From the IMG/VR virus record IMGVR_UViG_3300022226_000010, positions 1-43,946 of that record: a stretch of DNA of 43,946 nucleotides; one strand, 5' to 3'. This DNA is from a virus. Shown here piece by piece: positions 38,133 to 43,946 of this stretch (positions within the stretch are counted from its first letter, which is position 1; each line of letters opens with the position of its first letter). The notes under the pieces were generated by a model, which saw only the letters and a program-made list of their open reading frames with translations, did no database searches and was not told the DNA's origin. The position numbers and the translations under genes were made by a program.

Positions 38133-38441
38133 CTATCCTCCAATGAGTTTGAGAAAATCTCTTGCGTCCATTACCACTACCCAAGGTCGGTGGCTGGCCC
38201 TGTGACAGACTATCGGCACTCGATCACCCGCGTCTGCTTTTGCCTGATCCATCGACGGATACAGGCTGAATCTTTCGGTGCGCTTTACTTCGATATGAAA
38301 AGGAAGATTGCTCACCACGTCTGGGGAATCGCCGCCGCCTGAGAACTGCTGGCCCCGGCGCGCTTCATAACCGTGCTCACGCAGAAACGCGGCAAATTCA
38401 CGCTCGCCACGATTGCCTTTTTGGCGGCTGTTTATTGTCAT
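38133..38441 (-). CDS. PDDEXK nuclease, Holliday-junction-resolvase-like
   Basis: 102 residues. KGNRGEREFAAFLREHGYEA is the N-terminal helix with the first glutamate, GGGDSPDVVSNLPFHIEVKR holds the D and ExK of a PDDEXK core, and VPIVCHRASHRPWVVVMDAR is the last strand. Size and layout match phage Hjc-like/VRR-type nucleases that resolve branched DNA before packaging. It goes functionally with the Rad52-like protein in the right arm. Confidence 0.8.
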   Translation of the reverse strand: MTINSRQKGNRGEREFAAFLREHGYEARRGQQFSGGGDSPDVVSNLPFHIEVKRTERFSLYPSMDQAKADAGDRVPIVCHRASHRPWVVVMDARDFLKLIGG

Positions 38442-38593
38442 TTCGCATCCACCGCGTTTAGTTGGCGGTAGAGGCGGTCATATTCGACAATCGTTTCTGC
38501 CCAGCGTTCGTTTTTCGTGTCGTAATAATGCGCAACCATGCCTTCAAGCCGCCACAACCGGAACATCAGCCATTTGCGGCGGAGCCAAGTCAT
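38438..38593 (-). CDS. Small hypothetical protein (51 residues)
   Basis: ATG 38593 overlaps the Cro-like stop, and its own stop overlaps the nuclease ATG as ATGA. MTWLRRKWLMFRLWRLEGMV then AHYYDTKNERWAETIVEYDR. Tight coupling on both sides supports it. Aromatic and basic N-terminus; function unknown. Confidence 0.65.
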   Translation of the reverse strand: MTWLRRKWLMFRLWRLEGMVAHYYDTKNERWAETIVEYDRLYRQLNAVDAK

Positions 38594-38781
38594 GCCGGCG
38601 GGTGTTCCTTCATCCACTCGTAAACGCGGTCGATGGTCTGGACTTTGAAGTTCCGGCCACCCCGCAATCGCGTCACGAATGACGGGTCATTCACCGCCTG
38701 CATCCCGAGCACGGTAGGCCGAATCCCGGACTGTAAGAGGTAGGTTTCCACCGCCTCTTTGAATTGCTTTTCGATATCCAT
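38590..38781 (-). CDS. Cro-like helix-turn-helix regulator
   Basis: 63 residues. LLQSGIRPTVLGMQAVNDPS, FVTRLRGGRNFKVQTIDRVY, EWMKEHPPA: the pattern xGxxPTxxGxxAxxDPxFVxxLRxGRxxxxxTxDRVxxFM is a familiar compact Cro/XRE-type repressor of phages and prophages. It faces the ParB-like gene across a 103-base control region, so it likely represses its own and the rightward promoter. Confidence 0.8.
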   Translation of the reverse strand: MDIEKQFKEAVETYLLQSGIRPTVLGMQAVNDPSFVTRLRGGRNFKVQTIDRVYEWMKEHPPA

Positions 38782-38829
38782 GTTGAAATCCTATAGCAAC
38801 ATTGTTTCGCCAGCAAGCAATTAATGCAC

Positions 38830-38858
38830 TTGACCGCTTAGCCATCAGGCTATAGCAT
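38830..38858 (+). promoter_or_regulatory. Putative rightward promoter for the ParB-like operon
   Basis: TTGACC (38830-38835) and TAGCAT (38853-38858) are spaced by 17. Two CTATAGCA copies (38791 and 38850) flank the region and may be operator half-sites for the Cro-like protein. GAAGGA lies 10 bases before the ParB-like ATG. Confidence 0.45.
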
Positions 38859-38884
38859 TAGCGTATCAATAGAAGGATTGAGTT

Positions 38885-39880
38885 ATGAAAGTTCAACTGA
38901 AAGACATCAAGGCCAATCCGTTCCGGGATATCGGGCGGTATCCGATCAATGAGAAAAAGATCGAAACTCTCCGCCGATCAATTCAGAAAACGGGCTTTTG
39001 GGATAACTGCGTTGCCCGCAAAGTAAACGGTCACGTCGAACTGGCTTATGGCCATCACCGGCTGGTTGCTCTGCGTGAGGAATTTCCCCCCGATCATGAG
39101 GTCAACATGATCCCCCGCGATCTGGATGACGCGGACATGATCCGGGTAATGGCGAATGAAAATCAAGAAGAATGGGGACACAATGCGTCGGTGACGATGG
39201 AAACAATCCGCGCTGTAGTCAACGCAATTGCAGACGGGAAAATAACAATGCCCCGCGCAAATCCGGGCAAGGTTCGCCGTATACGGATAGCACCATCGTT
39301 TTGTATTGAGGATCCACAACGCAAATCATTTCCTCCGACAGCTTACACATCGAAAGATATTCAGGAGTTTTTGGGTTGGTCGGAAACCAACGTCAATTCC
39401 GCACTCAAAATGCTAGAGACGGTTGAACTTGGACTGGCGGAAGACGAAACCTTTGCGGGCATTCCGTTGACAACAGCCTATGAAGTTGCGTCCCGCGGCG
39501 TTAAAGCTGCCACCAAACTCAAAAATACTCCGCTTGCCAAGAAGATCATTAAAGATGTGACGGACAAGTCCCGCGCCGGGATTGGGGCTAAGGCTTTACG
39601 GGATGAAGCAGATAAGATGATTGCGGAGTCCAAGGACGCACCGCCTCCCGATGTTTCTAAGTTCACCCAAAAATTGACCAGCCAACTGTACGCTCAGTTT
39701 AAACCCGACAACAAGTTATGCGCTCAGTTGTCGAGCCTGCTGGATCATGTTGACCAGTTGGATGATCAAGACCACGAAAGCATTGTTGTTTCGCTCGAAA
39801 AGCTAGCCAGCGAGGCCGCAAGCTGGGCAAAGCAATTCAGGGGCGCTCGCACAACCATTAATATAGAGGTAGAGCTATGA
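38885..39880 (+). CDS. ParB/Srx-fold DNA-binding protein
   Basis: 331 residues. The N-terminal 110 residues are a ParB-like CTPase/nuclease domain: IKANPFRDIGRYPINEKKIE, LRRSIQKTGFWDNCVAR, then VELAYGHHRLVALREEF as the box II arginine motif, and MANENQEEWG. A helix-turn-helix follows (YTSKDIQEFLGWSETNVNSA). The C-terminus is coiled. Phage proteins of this type regulate transcription or act in plasmid-like partition. No ParA is seen, so regulation is more likely. Confidence 0.8.
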   Translation: MKVQLKDIKANPFRDIGRYPINEKKIETLRRSIQKTGFWDNCVARKVNGHVELAYGHHRLVALREEFPPDHEVNMIPRDLDDADMIRVMANENQEEWGHNASVTMETIRAVVNAIADGKITMPRANPGKVRRIRIAPSFCIEDPQRKSFPPTAYTSKDIQEFLGWSETNVNSALKMLETVELGLAEDETFAGIPLTTAYEVASRGVKAATKLKNTPLAKKIIKDVTDKSRAGIGAKALRDEADKMIAESKDAPPPDVSKFTQKLTSQLYAQFKPDNKLCAQLSSLLDHVDQLDDQDHESIVVSLEKLASEAASWAKQFRGARTTINIEVEL

Positions 39881-40407
39881 AAAAACGCATGACATACAAC
39901 CGACGCTTAGCCCATGCGACCCGCGATCTGTTTGAAGATAGTTCATACTTAACCCCGGACGATATTCACCGAGGTATGTACGGCCACAAATGCCCGAGTA
40001 AAAGCATTTACAAGGACATCAAGCGGCGACTGACCACAATTAAAAGGATGCTTAATCGCGAGTACGATATGGCTACGTTTTTGGTTAATGCCGTCCCGCC
40101 GAATGAAATTACATCTTCGACGGCAGCAAAATCCTATGTGCCGGGGAAGGGCAAAGCAAACACGGCGGAGGCGATTGGCGTTGTGAACGGTGTCGGCTCA
40201 AAACTGATCTATCTTGCCGAAAAAGAAATCATCCTGGCCCGCATGGGCGGCGGCATGAAACATAATATTTCGGATATTATGATTGCCGCAGCGGCTCACC
40301 AAATTTCGACAAAAAAGTGTCAAGCCGTCGTGGCTCGTGGCATGAAGGCCGCTACAGTTCCCGCGTCAGTTGAGTGGGCGCGGCTGGAAGATAAACGGTC
40401 ACGATAA
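39877..40407 (+). CDS. Hypothetical protein coupled to ParB-like gene
   Basis: 176 residues, MKKRMTYNRRLAHATRDLFE, basic and helical, with DDIHRGMYGHKCPSKSIYKD, IKRRLTTIKRMLNREY that resembles a winged-helix DNA-binding core. ATG overlaps the ParB-like stop (ATGA). Likely a DNA-binding partner; no family recognised. Confidence 0.65.
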   Translation: MKKRMTYNRRLAHATRDLFEDSSYLTPDDIHRGMYGHKCPSKSIYKDIKRRLTTIKRMLNREYDMATFLVNAVPPNEITSSTAAKSYVPGKGKANTAEAIGVVNGVGSKLIYLAEKEIILARMGGGMKHNISDIMIAAAAHQISTKKCQAVVARGMKAATVPASVEWARLEDKRSR

Positions 40408-40571
40408 TGGAAACTTGCTCTTACTGCGGCACCGAACTGGAACCCGTCCCGTGCGAAGGCCATGGTTATTACGAATTTGCCTGTCCTGAATGCGGCGCGG
40501 CGTTCGGATCGGACTATACGGGAGCCGCATGGGAATGGCACGGGCCAATGGAACAGGAGAGCGCACAATGA
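40407..40571 (+). CDS. Zinc-ribbon protein (54 residues)
   Basis: ATG 40407 shares a base with the upstream TAA. METCSYCGTELEPVPCEGHG, YYEFACPECGAAFGSDYTG: two CxxC knuckles, a complete zinc ribbon. Ends overlapping the next gene (ATGA). Possibly a transcription or replication adaptor. Confidence 0.75.
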   Translation: METCSYCGTELEPVPCEGHGYYEFACPECGAAFGSDYTGAAWEWHGPMEQESAQ

Positions 40572-40762
40572 GCGTAGCCGTATGCAAACGCTGCGACCTT
40601 TACGTTGACACGGATTACGACGTGGAAGGCGAATTTATCGACACGCATTACCTGTGCCGGAATTGTGTCGAGGAATTGAGCGAGTTGGAGGCAGAAGCCC
40701 GGATCGCAGAAGGGCACCCGTGGCAGCATTTCTACAACGAATTATGGAAGATGAGCGAATGA
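40568..40762 (+). CDS. Second zinc-knuckle protein
   Basis: 64 residues. VCKRCDLYVDTDYDVEGEFI then HYLCRNCVEELSELEAEARI: CxxC pairs 20 residues apart, then an acidic helix. ATGA overlaps on both ends. Tandem zinc proteins suggest a small nucleic-acid-binding pair. Confidence 0.75.
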   Translation: MSVAVCKRCDLYVDTDYDVEGEFIDTHYLCRNCVEELSELEAEARIAEGHPWQHFYNELWKMSE

Positions 40763-40953
40763 CGTTTGAACAATTCCACAACGCGCTGCGGATACTGCGC
40801 TCGATTGACCGGCACGAAATTCCGCTGATCTTGAACGAACACGATTGGCAAGACTTTCGGAACAAACCGCATGAATGGTTCATACAAGCAGCGGACAATA
40901 AAGCCCGCGCAGTATGGACTGTGATTGAGGCGCGCATGGGAGACACAAAATGA
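40759..40953 (+). CDS. Small conserved-looking phage protein
   Basis: 64 residues. MTFEQFHNALRILRSIDRHE and KPHEWFIQAADNKARAVWTV resemble a small phage protein family with FxxALRxLxxIxxHE. Alternative upstream starts within the zinc gene are unlikely. Coupled by ATGA at both ends. Function unknown. Confidence 0.75.
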   Translation: MTFEQFHNALRILRSIDRHEIPLILNEHDWQDFRNKPHEWFIQAADNKARAVWTVIEARMGDTK

Positions 40954-41225
40954 CCGACTTACGCGAAGCCCTGATTGAGCGCGCTTGGGACGCGATGGAC
41001 AACCGCAACGATGTTGATGTTGGGCTGGTTGACCTTGCCGAAGCCGCCGTAGACGCCCTTGGTGTGGTGGAGTTGGCGGAGAAAGCTGAAGCCCTGATTG
41101 GCGCGCTATCAATCGGACCGCTGGCAGCAGCAGCAAAATACGGGCCGGACTTTGATCTTGAACAGCACATTATAGACACCGCCGATCATGTTATCGTCGC
41201 CCTCTCTCGCGTAAGGGGTGAGTGA
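40950..41225 (+). CDS. Small helical acidic protein
   Basis: 91 residues, LREALIERAWDAMDNRNDVD, LVDLAEAAVDALGVVELAEK. Helix-rich, with a hydrophobic Ala/Leu core and LEQHIIDTADHVIVALSRVR at the end. Coupled to the upstream gene by ATGA. No family recognised. Confidence 0.7.
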   Translation: MTDLREALIERAWDAMDNRNDVDVGLVDLAEAAVDALGVVELAEKAEALIGALSIGPLAAAAKYGPDFDLEQHIIDTADHVIVALSRVRGE

Positions 41226-41226
41226 T

Positions 41227-41469
41227 ATGGCTTTGCACAACGACATGACAGCCGAAGAGCTCGCCGAATGGGGCCGCAGGGAAAACAAGCTGCGGCAAGA
41301 CGAAATGGCCAATGTTACCTCGGCAGACGACTTGAGTAGAATTCAAAAAGCATGTGCCGGTCGTCGCAAGACCCTAGGGTTGTCTGCCGGGCAAGCGGCA
41401 TGGTGGGTTACCGTTGGGCAACGGCTGGATCGTGGCGACAGCCTTTCCTACGCAATGCGGAGGCGCTGA
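41227..41469 (+). CDS. Small hypothetical protein
   Basis: 80 residues from ATG 41227, one base after the upstream stop, with AAGGGG before it. ALHNDMTAEELAEWGRRENK and SAGQAAWWVTVGQRLDRGDS. The C-terminus is amphipathic and basic. Function unknown. Confidence 0.65.
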   Translation: MALHNDMTAEELAEWGRRENKLRQDEMANVTSADDLSRIQKACAGRRKTLGLSAGQAAWWVTVGQRLDRGDSLSYAMRRR

Positions 41470-41470
41470 A

Positions 41471-41539
41471 ATGACCCGCATCCCGGCATTCATCATCCTG
41501 GTTACTCTCATGTATTTTCTTGGAAGGATTGCGTTATGA
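41471..41539 (+). CDS. 22-codon membrane peptide ORF
   Basis: ATG 41471 is one base after the upstream stop; TGA 41537-41539 overlaps the next ATG. MTRIPAFIILVTLMYFLGRI is a short membrane helix. The GGAAGG ribosome site of the next gene lies within it. It may be a true microprotein or only a spacer that couples translation. Confidence 0.4.
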   Translation: MTRIPAFIILVTLMYFLGRIAL

Positions 41540-41736
41540 CCCGCGCCCTACCCGCCAGCGAAGCCGACAAGGCCCGCGCCATATCCCGGCAGTACGCCCT
41601 CACTCTGGCAATCACCGGAAACCTGAACCACCTGCGAGAATACAGAGAAATGGCCGAAATGCTGACGGAAGACGCGCGCCGGGAACTGAGGCACATTCAG
41701 AAGATGGTTAACGAAATGTTGGAGGTGGGGGAATGA
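41536..41736 (+). CDS. Small basic helical protein
   Basis: 66 residues, LPASEADKARAISRQYALTL then NLNHLREYREMAEMLTEDAR. Mostly helix, likely a coil. GGAAGG lies 11 bases upstream of ATG; ends overlapping the next gene (ATGA). No family. Confidence 0.65.
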   Translation: MTRALPASEADKARAISRQYALTLAITGNLNHLREYREMAEMLTEDARRELRHIQKMVNEMLEVGE

Positions 41737-41975
41737 AAAAGCCGATTGTAGCCGTCCTGAATGACCGTTGGAGAGTGATAGATGACCCCGTGCAATGGAT
41801 TTTAGAGTATCGCGCAGGCGCTGTACGCCCCGGACGCACCGGATACACCGGCAGGCGCTTCTGCGGCTCGCGCCGTGCTCTATTGTGGTCCGTGGACGAA
41901 TTGTGTGGGGAAGTGGACCCGGCAGAGTACGCATCACTTATGGAATTACCCGAACGACACGTGGATTGGGATTGA
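41733..41975 (+). CDS. Small hypothetical protein
   Basis: 80 residues. NDRWRVIDDPVQWILEYRAG, then arginine/glycine-rich RPGRTGYTGRRFCGSRRALL, and LMELPERHVDWD at the end. The WILEYRxG...GWxGRxFCxxRxAL pattern is seen in small phage proteins of unknown function next to recombinases. One-base gap to the Rad52-like gene. Confidence 0.7.
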   Translation: MKKPIVAVLNDRWRVIDDPVQWILEYRAGAVRPGRTGYTGRRFCGSRRALLWSVDELCGEVDPAEYASLMELPERHVDWD

Positions 41976-41976
41976 A

Positions 41977-42699
41977 ATGAGTCTATTCAGCGAACAGCAG
42001 ATTGTCGAACTCAATACGGATTTGGACGCCAAGCACGTAACCAAGCGGGCTAAGGGCAAGGTCAACCTGTCCTACGTCGAAGGCTGGCATGTCATCGCCG
42101 AAGCCAATCGCATCTTCGGATTCGGGGAATGGGACCGCGAAACGCTGGATCTGGAAATGCTGGGCGACCCGACCGAAAACGCGCGGGGTAATGCCGTTGT
42201 GTCCTATATGGCACGTTGCCGGATCACGGTACGCGGCGAAGGCGGCGCGGTTGTCAGGGAAGGCTGCGGCTTCGGTAACGGCTTTGCGAAAGACGCCGGA
42301 GAGGCACACGAAAGCGCAATCAAGGAAGCTGAAACGGACGCGATGAAACGCGCGCTCATGACGTTCGGCTGGCCGTTCGGGCTGGCGCTGTACGACAAGA
42401 CGCAAGAACACGTCGCCAATCTGAAATATAAACCGCAGCCTCCAGCCGGCTCGTTCAATGCCGACGCGAATGAAGATTTCCCCTCGCAAGAACTGTCCCC
42501 GGTCGGCGAAGACGGCGTGGTTGATTGGGACGGTTGGGACAAATACATGCGCCAGCTAGTCTCGGAAGCCCCCAACAAGGGCATTCTGACGGCGCTGTGG
42601 AAAGATAACGCCGCTCATCTTCATTTGTACGAAAAGAGTTTCAAAACATCATATGAAGCCCTGAAATCACAATTCAGTATGCGAAAGGAAATGCTATAA
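41977..42699 (+). CDS. Rad52/Rad22-like single-strand annealing protein
   Basis: 240 residues from ATG 41977. YVEGWHVIAEANRIFGFGEW (about 35-54) and VVREGCGFGNGFAKDAGEAH, ESAIKEAETDAMKRALMTFG (about 88-127) are the two signatures of Rad52-type phage annealing proteins (W..I..AN..FG....W; G.G......A...A.K.A.TDA.KRAL..FG). It anneals complementary strands in phage recombination and repair. It is directly followed by the SSB-like gene, a frequent pairing. Confidence 0.92.
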   Translation: MSLFSEQQIVELNTDLDAKHVTKRAKGKVNLSYVEGWHVIAEANRIFGFGEWDRETLDLEMLGDPTENARGNAVVSYMARCRITVRGEGGAVVREGCGFGNGFAKDAGEAHESAIKEAETDAMKRALMTFGWPFGLALYDKTQEHVANLKYKPQPPAGSFNADANEDFPSQELSPVGEDGVVDWDGWDKYMRQLVSEAPNKGILTALWKDNAAHLHLYEKSFKTSYEALKSQFSMRKEML

Positions 42700-42969
42700 A
42701 TGGCCGATCTACGCCCAAAATTCACACCCAAACCCGGCAACGGCAGCTTGTTCAAGAACAAGTTCAAAAAGCAGGACAACCATCCTGACTATACGGGTAA
42801 CTGCACGCTGCTGGATGGCCGACCCGCAGATTTGGCCGCATGGATCAAGGAAGACAAGAACGGCAACAAGTTCATGTCGATCAAGATCAGCGAGCAGCGG
42901 GAGTCCTACGAAGACGCCGCGCAGCCCGTGAACCCGCAAGCGCCGCTTGACGACGAAGTGCCTTGGTAA
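42700..42969 (+). CDS. SSB-like protein with acidic C-terminal tip
   Basis: 89 residues. YTGNCTLLDGRPADLAAWIK, EDKNGNKFMSIKISEQ resembles the strand pattern of small phage ssDNA-binding or related OB-type proteins. The end PLDDEVPW mimics the DDDIPF tip with which bacterial SSB docks its partners, here with Trp last. Next to the annealing protein it probably coats ssDNA. It begins immediately at the Rad52-like stop. Confidence 0.65.
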   Translation: MADLRPKFTPKPGNGSLFKNKFKKQDNHPDYTGNCTLLDGRPADLAAWIKEDKNGNKFMSIKISEQRESYEDAAQPVNPQAPLDDEVPW

Positions 42970-43301
42970 TGGTCACAACCCAACAGATCGAAAAGGCTTT
43001 CGACTGGCTCCAGCATAACGAGGTAGCCGCTGCCGAGGCTCGCGCTCAAAGGGTATGGGCCGCAGAATATCGTAAGAGCCTGAAAGCCATACTTATGAAC
43101 GAGTCTAACGCCAAGAGCGCAGCGGATCGTGAGGCATGGGCTTACGCTCACCCCAAATACCTTGAGCACTTGAATGTGTTGAAAGCCGCCGTGCTTGCCG
43201 ACGAAACATACAAGGCGCGTATCGGTAGGCTGCATTTGTTAACCGACTTCTGGAGGTCCGTGGAGAGCAGCCGCCGAGCACAAGGAGCCGTCAGCCGATG
43301 A
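42969..43301 (+). CDS. Conserved-type phage recombination-region protein
   Basis: 110 residues from ATG 42969 (TAATG overlap with the upstream stop; a TTG six bases earlier is less likely). IEKAFDWLQHNEVAAAEARA, QRVWAAEYRKSLKAILMNES, then AYAHPKYLEHLNVLKAAVLA. All helix. Similar helical proteins are frequent next to Rad52-like and SSB-like genes in phages of alphaproteobacteria. Function unknown. Confidence 0.7.
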   Translation: MVTTQQIEKAFDWLQHNEVAAAEARAQRVWAAEYRKSLKAILMNESNAKSAADREAWAYAHPKYLEHLNVLKAAVLADETYKARIGRLHLLTDFWRSVESSRRAQGAVSR

Positions 43302-43582
43302 TGATTCCCAAGCAAAACCGCATCCGGGACAAACGGTATCTAACATACAGGGGGGACTTGCCCTGCCGTGCCTGCGGTGCCGATGACGAAACCGTTGTGG
43401 CCGCGCATGTATCGGTCGGTCGCTCCAGCATGTCCATGAAGGCCTCTGACGCCCTCACAGTGCCCTTGTGCTATCGGTGCCACATGGATCAGGAAGCCAA
43501 CCCAGGCCCTCTCTGGTGGCTTGAGAACGTCTTCAAGCGGCAACTTGAACAGGAATACGAGGCTTGGAAGCATGGTCGATAA
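43298..43582 (+). CDS. HNH-like / DUF968-type zinc nuclease domain protein
   Basis: 94 residues. RYLTYRGDLPCRACGADDET, VVAAHVSVGRSSMSMKASDA, LTVPLCYRCHMDQE: a CxxC, a central AAH, and CxxCHxDQE, the layout of small HNH-like proteins that act on recombination intermediates (DUF968/Ref type). Overlaps the upstream gene by ATGA. Likely a structure- or ssDNA-associated nuclease. Confidence 0.75.
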   Translation: MMIPKQNRIRDKRYLTYRGDLPCRACGADDETVVAAHVSVGRSSMSMKASDALTVPLCYRCHMDQEANPGPLWWLENVFKRQLEQEYEAWKHGR

Positions 43583-43814
43583 ACAAACAATGCAGAACAT
43601 CACGGAAGCGTCGGCGGCGAAATGGCGTCGTCTGCACGAGCTGGAGGCTGAGGTGGCGCGGCTGCGGGAGGCGCTGACCTTCATCAAGGGGTTGAAGCCA
43701 GGACCCGTGGCCGAAGGGTTTAAAACCGGCCCACAGGCACTATTGAATGCCGCTCAACGTGAAGCCCGCGCAGCCCTACAGGAGCGACTTGGCGATGGCA
43801 AAACAAAGCCCTAA
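43572..43814 (+). CDS. Small coiled-coil protein
   Basis: 80 residues from ATG 43572, 11 bases inside the HNH-like gene. WRRLHELEAEVARLREALTF is a clear leucine-zipper-like coil; the C-terminus is Ala-rich helix. No family; probably an oligomeric accessory protein. Confidence 0.6.
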   Translation: MVDKQTMQNITEASAAKWRRLHELEAEVARLREALTFIKGLKPGPVAEGFKTGPQALLNAAQREARAALQERLGDGKTKP

Positions 43815-43946
43815 AGCAACCACTGAAAGCCTAAGACCAATCATCGAGGATATGGCGATGGATGAGAAGATTGTAGAGGCGGTGGCGCGGGCTATTGCTG
43901 GCCCCTCATTTGATGATCCAAACGTGCAATGCGAGGAAGGTCAATA
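43795..43946 (+). CDS. Partial small protein at the right window edge
   Basis: An open frame from ATG 43795 (20 bases inside the previous gene) runs off the end: MAKQSPKATTESLRPIIEDM, then DEKIVEAVARAIAGPSFDDP. ATGs at 43852 and 43858, with GAGG just upstream, could be the true start. VEAVARAIA is typical of small phage accessory proteins. Only about 50 codons are visible. Confidence 0.45.
   Translation, partial: MAKQSPKATTESLRPIIEDMAMDEKIVEAVARAIAGPSFDDPNVQCEEGQ

Noticed and set aside
38885-39880. Plasmid-type partition system (phage-plasmid)
   Set aside because: Only a ParB-like protein is present; there is no ParA and no centromere-like repeat array, so a partition claim is not supported.

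Overview
The window looks like most of the genome of a short-tailed (podovirus-like) dsDNA phage. The capsid protein resembles the N4-gp56 family. The connector/nozzle pair, the three internal virion proteins, the depolymerase-type tailspike and the T7-lysozyme-like amidase fit a podovirus. A GcrA-like N-terminal helix-turn-helix in one regulator and the composition of the small early genes hint at an alphaproteobacterial host; this is inference. No integrase, DNA polymerase or RNA polymerase is visible, so lifestyle and replication strategy cannot be fixed from this window. Both ends are cut inside genes.

Left arm (1 to about 33.1 kb, minus strand, read from right to left). It starts at a small ribbon-helix-helix regulator (33118) and the terminase small subunit. 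A set of very small genes follows, then a 7.3-kb block of carbohydrate genes (HisF-like, a 30-residue membrane peptide, PP-loop sugar amidotransferase, methyltransferase, NeuB-like synthase, GNAT, cytidylyltransferase, Gfo/Idh oxidoreductase, DegT aminotransferase, NAD epimerase). This block is inserted between the small and large terminase subunits. Then come terminase large subunit, portal, scaffold, capsid, a small capsid-associated protein, a strong terminator, a DUF115-like (glycosyltransferase-fold) protein, small structural proteins, an 1182-residue repeat protein, a tailspike, connector, nozzle, internal virion proteins, tail fibre genes and a lysis cluster ending in the amidase. Nearly every junction is an ATGA or TAATG overlap, so this is one long translationally coupled operon.

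Middle (33.1 to 38.8 kb). A divergent control region carries two near-identical 18-bp repeats; one contains the -35 box of a leftward promoter. A rightward run of single small genes follows, separated by recurring cassettes: UUCG-type hairpins, an AATGAG-centred motif and two stem-loops whose stems covary around a constant loop. It meets a second leftward block (membrane protein, replication-initiator-like domain, Phage-ABA-like protein, GcrA-like zinc protein, PDDEXK nuclease, Cro-like regulator). This block includes a 540-base stretch rich in inverted repeats.

Right arm (38.8 to 43.9 kb, plus strand). It begins at a second divergent control region and holds a ParB-like protein, two zinc ribbons, many small coupled genes, and a recombination set: Rad52-like annealing protein, an SSB-like protein with an acidic tip, and an HNH-like protein.

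The most interesting system is the phage-borne nonulosonic-acid/acetamidino-sugar set between the terminase genes. It combines a HisF paralogue that has lost its cyclase aspartate with a PP-loop amidotransferase, but has no HisH glutaminase. Together with a capsid-operon DUF115 protein and a tailspike depolymerase it suggests that the phage remodels host surface glycan or decorates its own virion. The second notable item is a structural gene near 2.7 kb interrupted by a 13-base gap with matched CCG codons on either side, the layout of a translational bypass or a recent insertion.
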